From contig CAIVPR010000076.1 in the NCBI GenBank assembly GCA_903907865.1, forward strand, positions 16,441 through 80,440: a stretch of DNA of 64,000 nt. The letters are read 5' to 3'. Under the pieces are notes generated by a model. The model had not been told where the DNA came from. It saw only the letters and a program-made list of their open reading frames with translations, and did no database searches. This stretch comes from an uncultured Acidobacteriia bacterium (lineage in GTDB: Bacteria > Acidobacteriota > Terriglobia > Bryobacterales > Bryobacteraceae). Of this stretch, positions 55,501 through 62,942 are shown piece after piece. A program made the position numbers and the translations under genes. How positions within the stretch are numbered: the stretch's first letter is position 1; each line of letters opens with the position of its first letter.

Positions 55501-58500
55501 CTCAAGGCCAGACCCTCCTCGTGGAACTGGACGGCTCCTTCGTGACGTGGACCGCCTCCACCTCCGTAAGCTTCGGCACCGGTATCACCGTGAATTCCAC
55601 TGGCCTCAAGAACGGTGACCCGACCCGCATCCTCGCGAACATCACCATTTCACCGACAGCAACGGCAGGTTCCCGGACTGTTGCCGCCGGAACGGTCAGT
55701 CTCGGCTCGGGTTTCCAGGTTCTTTCCGAAGCCTACACCGGCACGCCGTTCACCTTTGTCTCGAACGCGGGCAGCCTCACCGGCTACTCCCTGGATGAAA
55801 CCACCGGAATCCTGAGTTCCACCACCGCCTCGCCCTTCACCGGCTTCACTTCACCCTTCGGCCTCGCCACATGCCTGAATGGACAGATCCTCTATGCCGC
55901 TGACGCCGGTGCTTCGAAGATCAAAGCCTACTCCGTGACGCCTGTCACCGGAGCACTGGCCGCGATTCCCGGCTCGCCGTTCACGGCTCCGACCGATTCC
56001 GAACGACTCGTGGCCGCCCCGGACGGCCGGTTCCTCTACGCTGGCACGAACACCTCGCCCCGAAGCTACTCGGCATTCAGCGTCGATCCAGCCACCGGCG
56101 CACTCGCGGTCCCGAACGGCATCACCATCCCCGGCTCGTCCCTCGCGATTGCGCCTGCGGGTTACTTCGCGTGGGCGGGCAGTTCGGAAACCAACACTGT
56201 CACGGCCTACACGGTGAACACCGCCACAGGCGCGTTCTCCACAACCGCGCCTGCGCCGCTTTCGGTCTCGAACTTCCGAGCAATCGCGGTGTCGCCTTCC
56301 GGAAAGTTCGCCTACGTCTTGACGAACGGTTCCGTTGGCGTCTATTCCATCGACCCGGTCACCGCCGCGCTCACCAGTTCTTCTTCGGCGACCACCGGAA
56401 ATTCGCCCGTCGCCCTCGTCTTCACACCGAACGGCCAATTCGCCATCGTGGCGAACAACGGTTCCGACGGATCGCTATGGGTGTACAGCGTCAACGCTTC
56501 CACCGGCGCACTGTCTGCCGTTTCCGGCTCGCCCTACGGCACCAGTCCGGTTTCCTCCGTCACAACGGATTCCTATGGCAAGTACGTCTACGCCACCGGC
56601 ATCTCCGCTGCCAACATCCTCGCCTATGCGGTGAACCCGACCACCGGAGTTCTGACCCCAACCACCGCCCAGCCCTACGGTACCGGCACCGCGCCGCAAT
56701 CCATTATGATTGCCCAGCCAGGCACGTTCGTTTCCGCCATTGCCCCGACCGCCGGACCCCGCGCTGCAACATCCCTGCAGGTCGCCATCTCTGGCCACAA
56801 CACGCACTTTGACAACACCACTTCCATCAGCTTCACCGTCAACGGCAACAACCTAGGCATTGCCGCCAGTTCCGTGAACGTCGTCAGCCCGACGTACCTC
56901 ACCGCCACCCTGACCATCTCTGGCTCCGCGCCACTCGGCTTCCAGGATATCAACGTTTCCACCGGCGGGGAAATACTTACGCTTCCGGCCGCCTTCAACG
57001 TCACGCCACTGCCCCTCGTGGTCAGCCAGACCCTGCCCTTCGGTACCACGGGAATTGGGTACTCCCAAACCATCGTCTCCAGCGGCGCCCCGCCGTACAC
57101 CATCACCCCGACCTACAGCCCGGCCATCAGCCCGACGCCGTCCCTCAACTCCAGCACCGGTGTCTTCAGCTTCACGCCAGCGGCCGCCGGAACCTACCAG
57201 GTTTCCTTCCAGATTGTCGATTCCCAGGGTCAAACCGCCTCCACGCCGGCCATGACACTGAACATCTACAATCCCCTAACCATCTCGACCACCTCGCTGC
57301 CAGCCGGAATCACCGGCACCGCCTACTCGCAGACCATCGCCGCCTCGGGCGGACTCGCGCCGCTCGCCTACTCGGTCACCTCCGGGTCGCTGCCAGCCAA
57401 CCTGACCATCAATAGCCAGACCGGCGTCATCTCCGGCACCCCGACCGCCCCCGGAACCTCGAACTTCACCATCCAGGTCCTCGACGCGCTCTCCCAGACG
57501 AAAACCGTCTCGCTGCAGATCGGCGTCTACTCGCCGCTGACCGTCACCCACAGCCTGCCCTTCGGCCTGACGGGAACCACCTACTCCCAAACCGTGGTCA
57601 GCGGCGGCGCGCAGCCTTACACCATCACGCCGACGTACAGCCCGGGCATCAGCCCGACGCCCGCAATCAGCTCCAGCACCGGCGTCTTCAGCTTTGCGCC
57701 GTCCTCAGCCGGCAGCTATCAAGTCGGCTTCCAAGTGTCGGACTCCATCGGCCAAACGGCCTCCGCCTCCGCCATCAGCCTGAACATCTACAACCCGCTC
57801 ACCATCTCGACCACATCCCTGCCAACCGGAATCACCGGCACTACCTATTCCCAGACCGTCTCCGCCTCGGGCGGACTCGCGCCGCTCGCCTACTCGGTCA
57901 CCTCCGGGTCGATGCCTGCCAACCTCACCCTCAACAGCCAGACCGGCGTCATCTCCGGTACTCCGACTGCCACCGGAACCTCAAACTTCACCATCCAGGT
58001 CCTCGACGCGCTCTCCCAGACGAAAACCGTCTCGCTGCAGATCGGCGTCTACTCGCCGCTGACCGTCACCCACACGCTGCCCTTCGGGCTGACCGGAACC
58101 CCCTACTCCCAAACCGTGGTCAGCGGCGGCGCGCAGCCCTACACCATCACGCCGACGTACAGCCCGGCCATCAGCCCGACGCCCGCAATCAGCTCCAGCA
58201 CCGGCGTCTTCAGCTTCACGCCGTCCGCAACCGGCAGCTACCAAGTCGGCTTCCAGGTGTCGGACTCCAGCGGCCAGACGGCCTCGGCCTCCGCCATCAG
58301 CCTGAACATCTACAACCCCCTGACCATCTCGACCACCTCCCTGCCACCGGTGATCCTGGGCAATGCCTACTCGCAGACCATCGCCGCATCCGGTGGATTG
58401 GCCCCGCTCACCTTCACGCTGGCCTCGGGCACACTGCCCTCCAACCTCAGCCTCAACAGCCAGACCGGCGTCATCTCCGGAACTCCCAACGTTGCCGGCA

Positions 58501-60896
58501 TCTCGAGCTTCAACATCCAAGTGAAGGATTCGCTCGGCCTCACCAGCACCGTCTCGCTCCAAATCGGCGCTTACTCCCCGCTCGTCATCTCGACCACAGG
58601 CCTACCCGCCGGACGTAAGAATGTCGCCTACAGCCAATCGCTGGACTACTCCGGCGGCGTCCCCCCGCTGACCTCCTCCGTGAATTCCGGCGCGCTGCCG
58701 GATGGCATCACGCTGAACGGCTCCGCGATTGCAGGCAACCCGACAACTCCAGGCACTTACAACTGGCAGCTGAAAGTGGTCGATTCCGCCAACGGGACCG
58801 TCACCCAGAACCTGAGCCTTGTCATCAATGACGTCCTGACCATCAACACTACCTCGCTCCCGGCTGGTACTACCACTTACCCCTACTCCCAGACCATCCA
58901 GATCTCGAACGCGGTCTCGCCCGCCTCATTCTCCATCAGCGCCGGTTCACTGCCCACCAACCTCAATCTCAACGCAAGCACCGGTGCGATCGCCGGTACT
59001 CCAACCCAGACCGGCACCTTCAACTTCACCGTCCTTGTCACAGACGCTCAAAACGGAAGTGCTTCCGCCACCTACAGCATCGTGATTACCCCCGCTCCGG
59101 TCTTCAGCAGCATCTCTCCTTCGGTTGCCACAGCAGGTCAATCCGCCACGGTAAGCATCACCACGCTGAACACCCACTTCCTCCAAGGCACCACAGCCGT
59201 CAGCCTCGGCGCGGGCGTCACGGTGAATTCGCTGACGGTGAATTCCGCCACGTCTCTGACGGCCGCGCTTTCACTCGATCCCAACGCCGCGCCCGGTTCC
59301 CGCGACCTGACGATCACCACCGGCACTGAAACCTTGACTGCCACCGTTGCCTTCAACGTGGCTGCTCCCAACCTGCCAGCCATCACCTCCGTGAGTCCGG
59401 ACGGTGCCAAGTCCGGACAGACCGTCTCCGTAACGGTGCAGGGTTCCAACCTGGCCGCAGCCACCTTCTCGGTGTCCTCGAGCGGCGGCACCATCGCGCA
59501 ACCCACTATCAGTTCGGATGGCACCTCGGCCACCATGCAGGTGACCGCGGGGGCGAACGCGGGCAGCTTCAACATCATCGCGACGACGGCTGCCGGAACA
59601 TCGAACTCCGATGATCGGAGCCACTTCATTGTGCTAACCACTACCGGGTCCGCCGAAATGGAATACAGCATTGTCAACACCAGTGCTCCGACCGGTTCGA
59701 ATGCCACGCAGTCGTCACCGCTCTCGGTGCTGAATGCCAGCGCTCCCACCGGCGGATCGGGCGTTCAGGCCCCGACGCTGTCGGTCCTGAACACAAGCTC
59801 TCCTGCCGGTTCCAACGTGTCGCCGTTGACGAGCTTGCTCTCCGTCTTGAATCTCTATCAGGCGATGTATGCGGAAGCGCTGCCGGTCTCGGTGAAGAGA
59901 ACGGCTGCGACCCCCAACGCGCAAACCCTGCTCTCCAACCCCTCCGTGTTCGCAGTCACCAAGTCTACTCAAACCGTGCCTGGCTTGCGGACAACTTCGG
60001 CACCGGTCACCGACGTGATCGCCGGGGAGACCATCGAAATCAACGTTCCCGGCGCACGGGAGAGTTCGGCGGCCCTCGCCTTCAACGGGATTGCCCTGGA
60101 TGCGCCGGTTCCAGTCGGAACCCAGCTCTTCACCGTCCCGGCAAACACCGAAGCCATCCAGATCCGGGCCACCATGCTGGGCGCGGAAGCCGGACTCGAA
60201 TACACGCCGCTGACCCTCAAAGTCCACCCGGATGCCGGTCGAACGGTTCGCGGCACCCTGCTCAATCAGGATGGTACTCCCGCCGCTGGGCGCACGGTTC
60301 TCCTCCGGACGACCGGGCTGCAGGCCGAGTACTTCGACTGGAAGACGCCGCTCTCCCTGTTGCCGGACCTCACCGGCCGACAGCCCGGCCGCACCGGGTT
60401 CGTCTCCGCCCTCAATCTGCAAAACCCGCGGGGAGTCTTTGGCGAAGATCCGTTAGGAACCGGCATGAGCCCGGACTACGCCGCCCGCTTCTCCGGAGAG
60501 ATCAACATCGAAACCGCCGGAGTCCACACCTTCCTGCTCGAAGCGCATGCCGGAGCGCGGCTGTTGATCGACGGCAAGACCGTCATTGACCTCGCAGCCG
60601 GATCGGCGGCGGAAAGCTCCACGGCAACCCTCGAGCTCACCGCCGGACGCCACCTGCTGGAAGTGACGCATTTCGAAGCCGTGGCAGCCCCCGTGTTGCG
60701 GCTGCAATGGGAACGCCCCGGACAACCCCGCGCGGTCGTCGCCCCCAACTCCCTTTCGCCTTCCACACCGTGGACGGCGGTCACAAACGATGCGGGCCAG
60801 TTCGAAATCAAGAACCTGCCCGCGATTTTGGAAGTTCTGGAAATCCGAGCGGTGTGCGAAAGCAAGTGCACCATCAACCTGGAGGTAATGAAATGA
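49521..60896 (+). CDS. Giant TIG/Ig-repeat surface protein with beta-propeller and PA14 domain
   Basis: A 3791-residue secreted protein with a signal peptide (residues 1-22). About 20 TIG-like modules of roughly 100 residues fill residues 30-2070, each with a GTNTHW/GQYTHF-type motif. Residues 2072-2399 are a beta-propeller (DETTGILSSTTASPFTG-type blades). Another TIG module follows, then He_PIG/cadherin-like modules at about 2497-3190 (ASGGLAPLAYSVTSGSLP, SQTGVISGTPT), further TIG modules, a triple SVLNTSSPAG-like segment near 3380-3440, and a PA14-like domain (LQAEYFDWKTPLSLLPDLTG) at about 3600-3750. No transpeptidase or PEP-CTERM anchor is seen. It resembles an adhesin or matrix protein. 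Confidence 0.85.
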   Translation: MKNRVCFTLCALLIASTVPAQGAVTITGLNSASPYAGQTVQLALTLTNADATNTLSSPVVTITPPTASGSPVTFAATTITPATGASRRVIFSMPQSLATSVPLSNSTVSVSANGGAVVTNTFTFTIGAVPVMSNVSPGAATQGTTLSVVATLKNTAWSPAAPGQVSVFFSGQSGTVPTAKVTAFDSAQQKATLTVTIPVNATLGLYAVCATLGPACGATDPRIATGFLVSGNAALSLSSLTPSILSQCGSVNVQIAAANTNFTSLTGNLITAFTQGSTWANFGDGVTVNSVSVTDKTHAVANISVDCLAPAGNRNVIVFTGTEYATGLFAVTSNNVVITTVAPSSAPQGTNRSIALHSPASHWTQSGTVVSFGGAATVGAINVTSPNDLTASISIPQSATPGTYSITAATGGELAGIVNGFTVTAAAFPVLTSCSPSSVAQGATIPFTFATTNTDFAAHPPTFDFGANITVTPEAHPTGSTTSPVINVAPIAVPGLRTVALSSNGTNLSCTLSVTAAPSLSLSANPSSGVLGTTVNVTVTGTNTHWADGPTKATFPPNTPIQINRLDQVTPTSARLNLTIPSGAQLGTYSLQMATGGEVVQTPFTLTGCYSSLAVSPANAMPGQSVALLLQATCAQFTSQTLMTVTGGISIRNAAPYVPSFSNVAGNAWLDIPSTVLPGQYSVSVITPTTGGGAQTLTAQFSVITTPAVIVTVSPNACFYPGTSGAVTIGGQYTHFDSSTAVFFGPDITSVGTPTAPTSTQLTQAFNISTTASRGWHGIYVNTGAEQLTSAFSVCQDPSPVVPTPSVPNPPSPPPTFFTATPLSALQGQGPVSLTLTGTNTNFAFTDIPIFGQGINLVSGTWIVASPTLATAQVNISPTTPIGSRGLEIVTPLASGGVNVLGGPSFYIGVGPAQITSVTAVGSSSKPLTVNQGATALFHITGSGTNFLNGATTVNFGSGITVTTLTVNSPTDLTGQINVGFSSPTGLRGITVTTLGEIAASSSDVVLVNLSQPASLSVSPNSAPQGTAVTLLLQGTGTTWAQNQTSFSFGSNNGLNVGGWTVNATSQQATATLTIDGTTYLAPTPGNPYCYPLTVTTNHGGGTIEIQTLLNAFCVTQGAAIISSVSPQSGGQGTTQSLSIVGTNTNFQAGVTTATLGAGVSVTGVTVTDKAHATLSIAVGSTAATGLRDLTLTTLGETASYSNAFTVTPGTPTLNGVSPTSAQQGQTATLTIIGQYTHWKQGTTTATFGAGVTPVSFTIVDSQAATAVVTIDPLAYTGSRSFTLTTGTEIVSGSFFSITPGGAALSTISPATANQGASSVLVQLTGIGTHWLQNHTTFQMTGDGITVNGLDVTSATTAVAEITISPIASLGKPRSIYMATDGENVALNSSFVITGGPSVPAISCVQPNVLAQGQTHATVQICGLNTQWTAASTHILVDSDLTLLPDSTINNSTNLSAVVNVSTTASTTKLHPFQVQTGTQILTGYIKVVAPASNSGGTTVVTPTPTPVLPPPYISYVNTYGGLVSQTLDINISGRYTNWVPGSSSIVFGTGVTLNSFQILGTGSAYANITIAPNAAPGTRTVTLTTTSPTASTEVETFPFSVMVGTPAITLIDPSTLLQGQTRDVDIVGQFTSWSRNTVWTSSCPGITFSNPRYNGTPFSYTLSITAAPTAPTGSCSLTATTGTEVVTPPYGLQVSTGIAVISAVTPNIALQGATVNVHVTGSATHWNAGTTFNFGSGITATLNPATVTATDADVTLTLASLASIGLRSISAQTGGESAYLNNAFVVQVGTPLLLSANPSTAAQQANFSVGILSQFMRFTQVAPTVSLGPGINNLQVSVTSDNAISVTGSVDPLAIAGSRDITVTAVDMNGITQTLKLFGAFTVTTGPAALTSISPVQIQQGQSLVPFSLTGTNTHFATGYTTQPAFGGGIILADWAVASPTQITGHLSVPYSVAVGSYGAGLATLGEAASGAGLVAITPGTPVISLVVPAQGTQGQTLLVELDGSFVTWTASTSVSFGTGITVNSTGLKNGDPTRILANITISPTATAGSRTVAAGTVSLGSGFQVLSEAYTGTPFTFVSNAGSLTGYSLDETTGILSSTTASPFTGFTSPFGLATCLNGQILYAADAGASKIKAYSVTPVTGALAAIPGSPFTAPTDSERLVAAPDGRFLYAGTNTSPRSYSAFSVDPATGALAVPNGITIPGSSLAIAPAGYFAWAGSSETNTVTAYTVNTATGAFSTTAPAPLSVSNFRAIAVSPSGKFAYVLTNGSVGVYSIDPVTAALTSSSSATTGNSPVALVFTPNGQFAIVANNGSDGSLWVYSVNASTGALSAVSGSPYGTSPVSSVTTDSYGKYVYATGISAANILAYAVNPTTGVLTPTTAQPYGTGTAPQSIMIAQPGTFVSAIAPTAGPRAATSLQVAISGHNTHFDNTTSISFTVNGNNLGIAASSVNVVSPTYLTATLTISGSAPLGFQDINVSTGGEILTLPAAFNVTPLPLVVSQTLPFGTTGIGYSQTIVSSGAPPYTITPTYSPAISPTPSLNSSTGVFSFTPAAAGTYQVSFQIVDSQGQTASTPAMTLNIYNPLTISTTSLPAGITGTAYSQTIAASGGLAPLAYSVTSGSLPANLTINSQTGVISGTPTAPGTSNFTIQVLDALSQTKTVSLQIGVYSPLTVTHSLPFGLTGTTYSQTVVSGGAQPYTITPTYSPGISPTPAISSSTGVFSFAPSSAGSYQVGFQVSDSIGQTASASAISLNIYNPLTISTTSLPTGITGTTYSQTVSASGGLAPLAYSVTSGSMPANLTLNSQTGVISGTPTATGTSNFTIQVLDALSQTKTVSLQIGVYSPLTVTHTLPFGLTGTPYSQTVVSGGAQPYTITPTYSPAISPTPAISSSTGVFSFTPSATGSYQVGFQVSDSSGQTASASAISLNIYNPLTISTTSLPPVILGNAYSQTIAASGGLAPLTFTLASGTLPSNLSLNSQTGVISGTPNVAGISSFNIQVKDSLGLTSTVSLQIGAYSPLVISTTGLPAGRKNVAYSQSLDYSGGVPPLTSSVNSGALPDGITLNGSAIAGNPTTPGTYNWQLKVVDSANGTVTQNLSLVINDVLTINTTSLPAGTTTYPYSQTIQISNAVSPASFSISAGSLPTNLNLNASTGAIAGTPTQTGTFNFTVLVTDAQNGSASATYSIVITPAPVFSSISPSVATAGQSATVSITTLNTHFLQGTTAVSLGAGVTVNSLTVNSATSLTAALSLDPNAAPGSRDLTITTGTETLTATVAFNVAAPNLPAITSVSPDGAKSGQTVSVTVQGSNLAAATFSVSSSGGTIAQPTISSDGTSATMQVTAGANAGSFNIIATTAAGTSNSDDRSHFIVLTTTGSAEMEYSIVNTSAPTGSNATQSSPLSVLNASAPTGGSGVQAPTLSVLNTSSPAGSNVSPLTSLLSVLNLYQAMYAEALPVSVKRTAATPNAQTLLSNPSVFAVTKSTQTVPGLRTTSAPVTDVIAGETIEINVPGARESSAALAFNGIALDAPVPVGTQLFTVPANTEAIQIRATMLGAEAGLEYTPLTLKVHPDAGRTVRGTLLNQDGTPAAGRTVLLRTTGLQAEYFDWKTPLSLLPDLTGRQPGRTGFVSALNLQNPRGVFGEDPLGTGMSPDYAARFSGEINIETAGVHTFLLEAHAGARLLIDGKTVIDLAAGSAAESSTATLELTAGRHLLEVTHFEAVAAPVLRLQWERPGQPRAVVAPNSLSPSTPWTAVTNDAGQFEIKNLPAILEVLEIRAVCESKCTINLEVMK
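57033..58598 (+). repeat. Tandem 522-bp repeats within the giant surface gene
   Basis: Three in-frame units of exactly 522 bp (174 residues) start at CTGCCCTTCGG positions 57033, 57555 and 58077. Most of the length is near-identical between the second half of unit 1, unit 2 and the first half of unit 3; the flanks are more diverged. Each unit encodes two Ig-like modules. The high DNA identity indicates recent duplication or gene conversion. Confidence 0.9.
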
Positions 60897-62134
60897 ACAG
60901 AAACGTACGTGCTCTTTGTCTCATCCTGGCTGGCGCGGCCTCTGCCTGCGCGCAGTTCAGCAGTGGTTCCACCGGCACCGACGGCGCGTTGAACTACACA
61001 ACCGCCGGGACCTACGTCTTCGATCCGACCGCTCTCGGATTGAATCCGGCGGGCGACAACGTCTTCAACTTCACGACGATCAACATCGGAGCGGGCGTCA
61101 CCTTGAAGCTGACGAATTCCCGGCTGCGAGGGAAACCAGTTTACTTCCTAGCGACGGGGGATGTCACGATCGCCGGGACGCTGGATTTGAGCGGGGCGCA
61201 GGGCACGGACATGTTAGGCAGCAATCCTTGGAATACCCGGACTACGGCGCAACCGGGCCCCGGCGGATACTCCGGGGGCCTGGGTGCGGTGAATTTCGGT
61301 GGAGCGTCGGCATCAGCTACCGTCGGCTTCGGTCCGGGCTCTTCAACTTATCCCGGTTCCGCAGCTTCTTTCGCGACGGCTGGCGGGAGCGGAAGCACCG
61401 TTGGTCCGACTTACGGAAATGCAACCCTCAATCCTCTTCTTGGCGGATCTGGCGGCACGGGCGGGACTGTCCCGAACGTAGCTGGTGGGAACGGAGGTGC
61501 TGGCGGGGGGGCACTTCGGATTGTAAGCGCGACTTCGATCCAGGTATCCGGCTCCATACTGGCGAAGGGCGGGGGCGGCGGGTACTGTGACAACGGCGTC
61601 AATCCTACAAGCTTCGCTGGCAGTACGCGCCACGGTGGCGGCGGCTCGGGCGGCTCGATCCACCTCATCGCTCCCAGCATTTCCGGTGCCGGAACCATAG
61701 ATGCCAGCGGCGGAAGCCGGAACTATACTTTCACTGGTGGCTTGGGACGCGTTCTCCTCAGTGGCAACACCGTCTCTTTCAGCGGCACACTGAACGCTTT
61801 CTCGAACACCGGTCGCCTGAACCTCCCGACCGCCATCGCCGCCCCAACCGTGACCATTACGTCGGTGAACGGCGTCTCCGCCCCGTCCAACCCGACGGCC
61901 GACGTCACCATCCCGGACATCACCATAACGGCCTCTTCCGCAGTCACGGTGAACCTGTCCGCATCCAACGTGCCGCTCGGAACCCAGGTGCAGCTGACCC
62001 TGACGCCGGAGACCGGCAACCAGGCGAGCGCGACCTGCAACCCCCTCGCCGGCACCATCGCCAGCTCCACGGCCACCTGCTCCATCACGTTCCCGACCGG
62101 CGTCAACATCACCTCAGCCCGGGCGACCTGGTAG
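60893..62134 (+). CDS. Secreted glycine-rich repeat protein coupled to the giant surface gene
   Basis: A 413-residue protein whose ATG overlaps the giant gene's stop (ATGA), so the two are translationally coupled. A signal peptide (MNRNVRALCLILAGAASACA) is followed by a Gly/Ser-rich body with GGNGGAGGGALRIVSATSIQ and RHGGGGSGGSIHLIAPSISG, repeats typical of beta-helical secreted proteins, and a C-terminal beta-rich tail that stops abruptly at ATW. No catalytic domain is recognised. It is probably a partner on the cell surface. Confidence 0.75.
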   Translation: MNRNVRALCLILAGAASACAQFSSGSTGTDGALNYTTAGTYVFDPTALGLNPAGDNVFNFTTINIGAGVTLKLTNSRLRGKPVYFLATGDVTIAGTLDLSGAQGTDMLGSNPWNTRTTAQPGPGGYSGGLGAVNFGGASASATVGFGPGSSTYPGSAASFATAGGSGSTVGPTYGNATLNPLLGGSGGTGGTVPNVAGGNGGAGGGALRIVSATSIQVSGSILAKGGGGGYCDNGVNPTSFAGSTRHGGGGSGGSIHLIAPSISGAGTIDASGGSRNYTFTGGLGRVLLSGNTVSFSGTLNAFSNTGRLNLPTAIAAPTVTITSVNGVSAPSNPTADVTIPDITITASSAVTVNLSASNVPLGTQVQLTLTPETGNQASATCNPLAGTIASSTATCSITFPTGVNITSARATW

Positions 62135-62145
62135 CGTTTCTGCGG

Positions 62146-62185
62146 GACCGGGAGCGCTGTAAGTATCGTCGCAGCGCTCCCGGTC
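62146..62185. repeat. REP-like palindrome / possible terminator
   Basis: A 14-bp perfect inverted repeat, GACCGGGAGCGCTG (62146-62159) with its complement at 62172-62185, spaced by 12 nt. It lies just after the glycine-rich gene. No T run follows, so it is either a repeat element or a transcript-stabilising hairpin. Confidence 0.6.
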
Positions 62186-62358
62186 AAGAGCGGAAAGCCG
62201 TGCAGGGAACTGCCCGGTTGAACCGGTGCCAAAACGCCGGTGACAGTTTTACAGAATAAAGTCAACCCGCCCGCAACCACAACAAAATAAAGCCAAAAAC
62301 GCCATCCGCCAGTCCTGCGACAAGCCCGCGGAAGTTCGTTTTCGCCCCCCTCGCGCAT

Positions 62359-62364
62359 TACAAT
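62359..62364 (+). promoter_or_regulatory. -10 box of the NS-x-RHGLLAK gene
   Basis: TACAAT ends 9 nt before the ATG at 62374. Confidence 0.5.
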
Positions 62365-62373
62365 CGACGCGCG

Positions 62374-62919
62374 ATGATAAACACGACGCAAACCGCTTCT
62401 TCCCCAAATTCCGTCCGCCACGGCCTTCTGGCCAAAATGGTCCTGATCGAAGGCGAATCCGAAACCGCCTTCCGCCAAAGATACGAGTGCAACCTCCTCG
62501 ACACCATGGCCCTCTCCGCCTGGCGACGCATGCGCGCCGTTGGCATGGAAACCGCTGCAGTCACCCTCCAGATCAAATCCAACCGCGACTTCGCAGCCCA
62601 AACGGCCACCGCCCCTGACGCTGGCACCACCACCTACCAGGCCTTCACCGCCCCGCTCTCCAAGAGTCCGGCCTTCGAACTCGTCCTCCGCCACGAGGCA
62701 CGCCACGCCCGAGCCTATGAACGCGCAGCCAAAGCCCTCCGTGATTACCGCCAAGGCACGGGTCGGGACATCCACGAATCGAGCCAAACGAACCCGACAC
62801 CCGCCCAGCCCGAATCCCCCACCCAACCGGCACGCAAACCGAGCCGCGCGCGTGAGGGTCTGAGAAAAAATCCCCCCGCCCCAAACAAGGCACTATACAT
62901 TTGTTTGAGCCCGGCGTAA
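62374..62919 (+). CDS. NS-x-RHGLLAK family protein of unknown function
   Basis: A 181-residue protein with the N-terminal signature PNSVRHGLLAKMVLIEGESE seen in a family common in Acidobacteriota and Planctomycetota, often near mobile elements. The helical block LLDTMALSAWRRMRAVGMET follows more closely than usual, suggesting an internal deletion. The tail is Pro/Thr/Lys-rich and runs to 24 bp before the transposase, so its last residues may be encoded by the insertion sequence's left end. Function is unknown. Confidence 0.6.
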   Translation: MINTTQTASSPNSVRHGLLAKMVLIEGESETAFRQRYECNLLDTMALSAWRRMRAVGMETAAVTLQIKSNRDFAAQTATAPDAGTTTYQAFTAPLSKSPAFELVLRHEARHARAYERAAKALRDYRQGTGRDIHESSQTNPTPAQPESPTQPARKPSRAREGLRKNPPAPNKALYICLSPA

Positions 62920-62942
62920 CCTGGAGGCAATGAGCACCTCGA

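Noticed and set aside
57033..58598. Regularly spaced repeats considered as a CRISPR array
   Set aside because: The 522-bp units are translated in frame as Ig-like modules, with no short repeat/unique spacer pattern.
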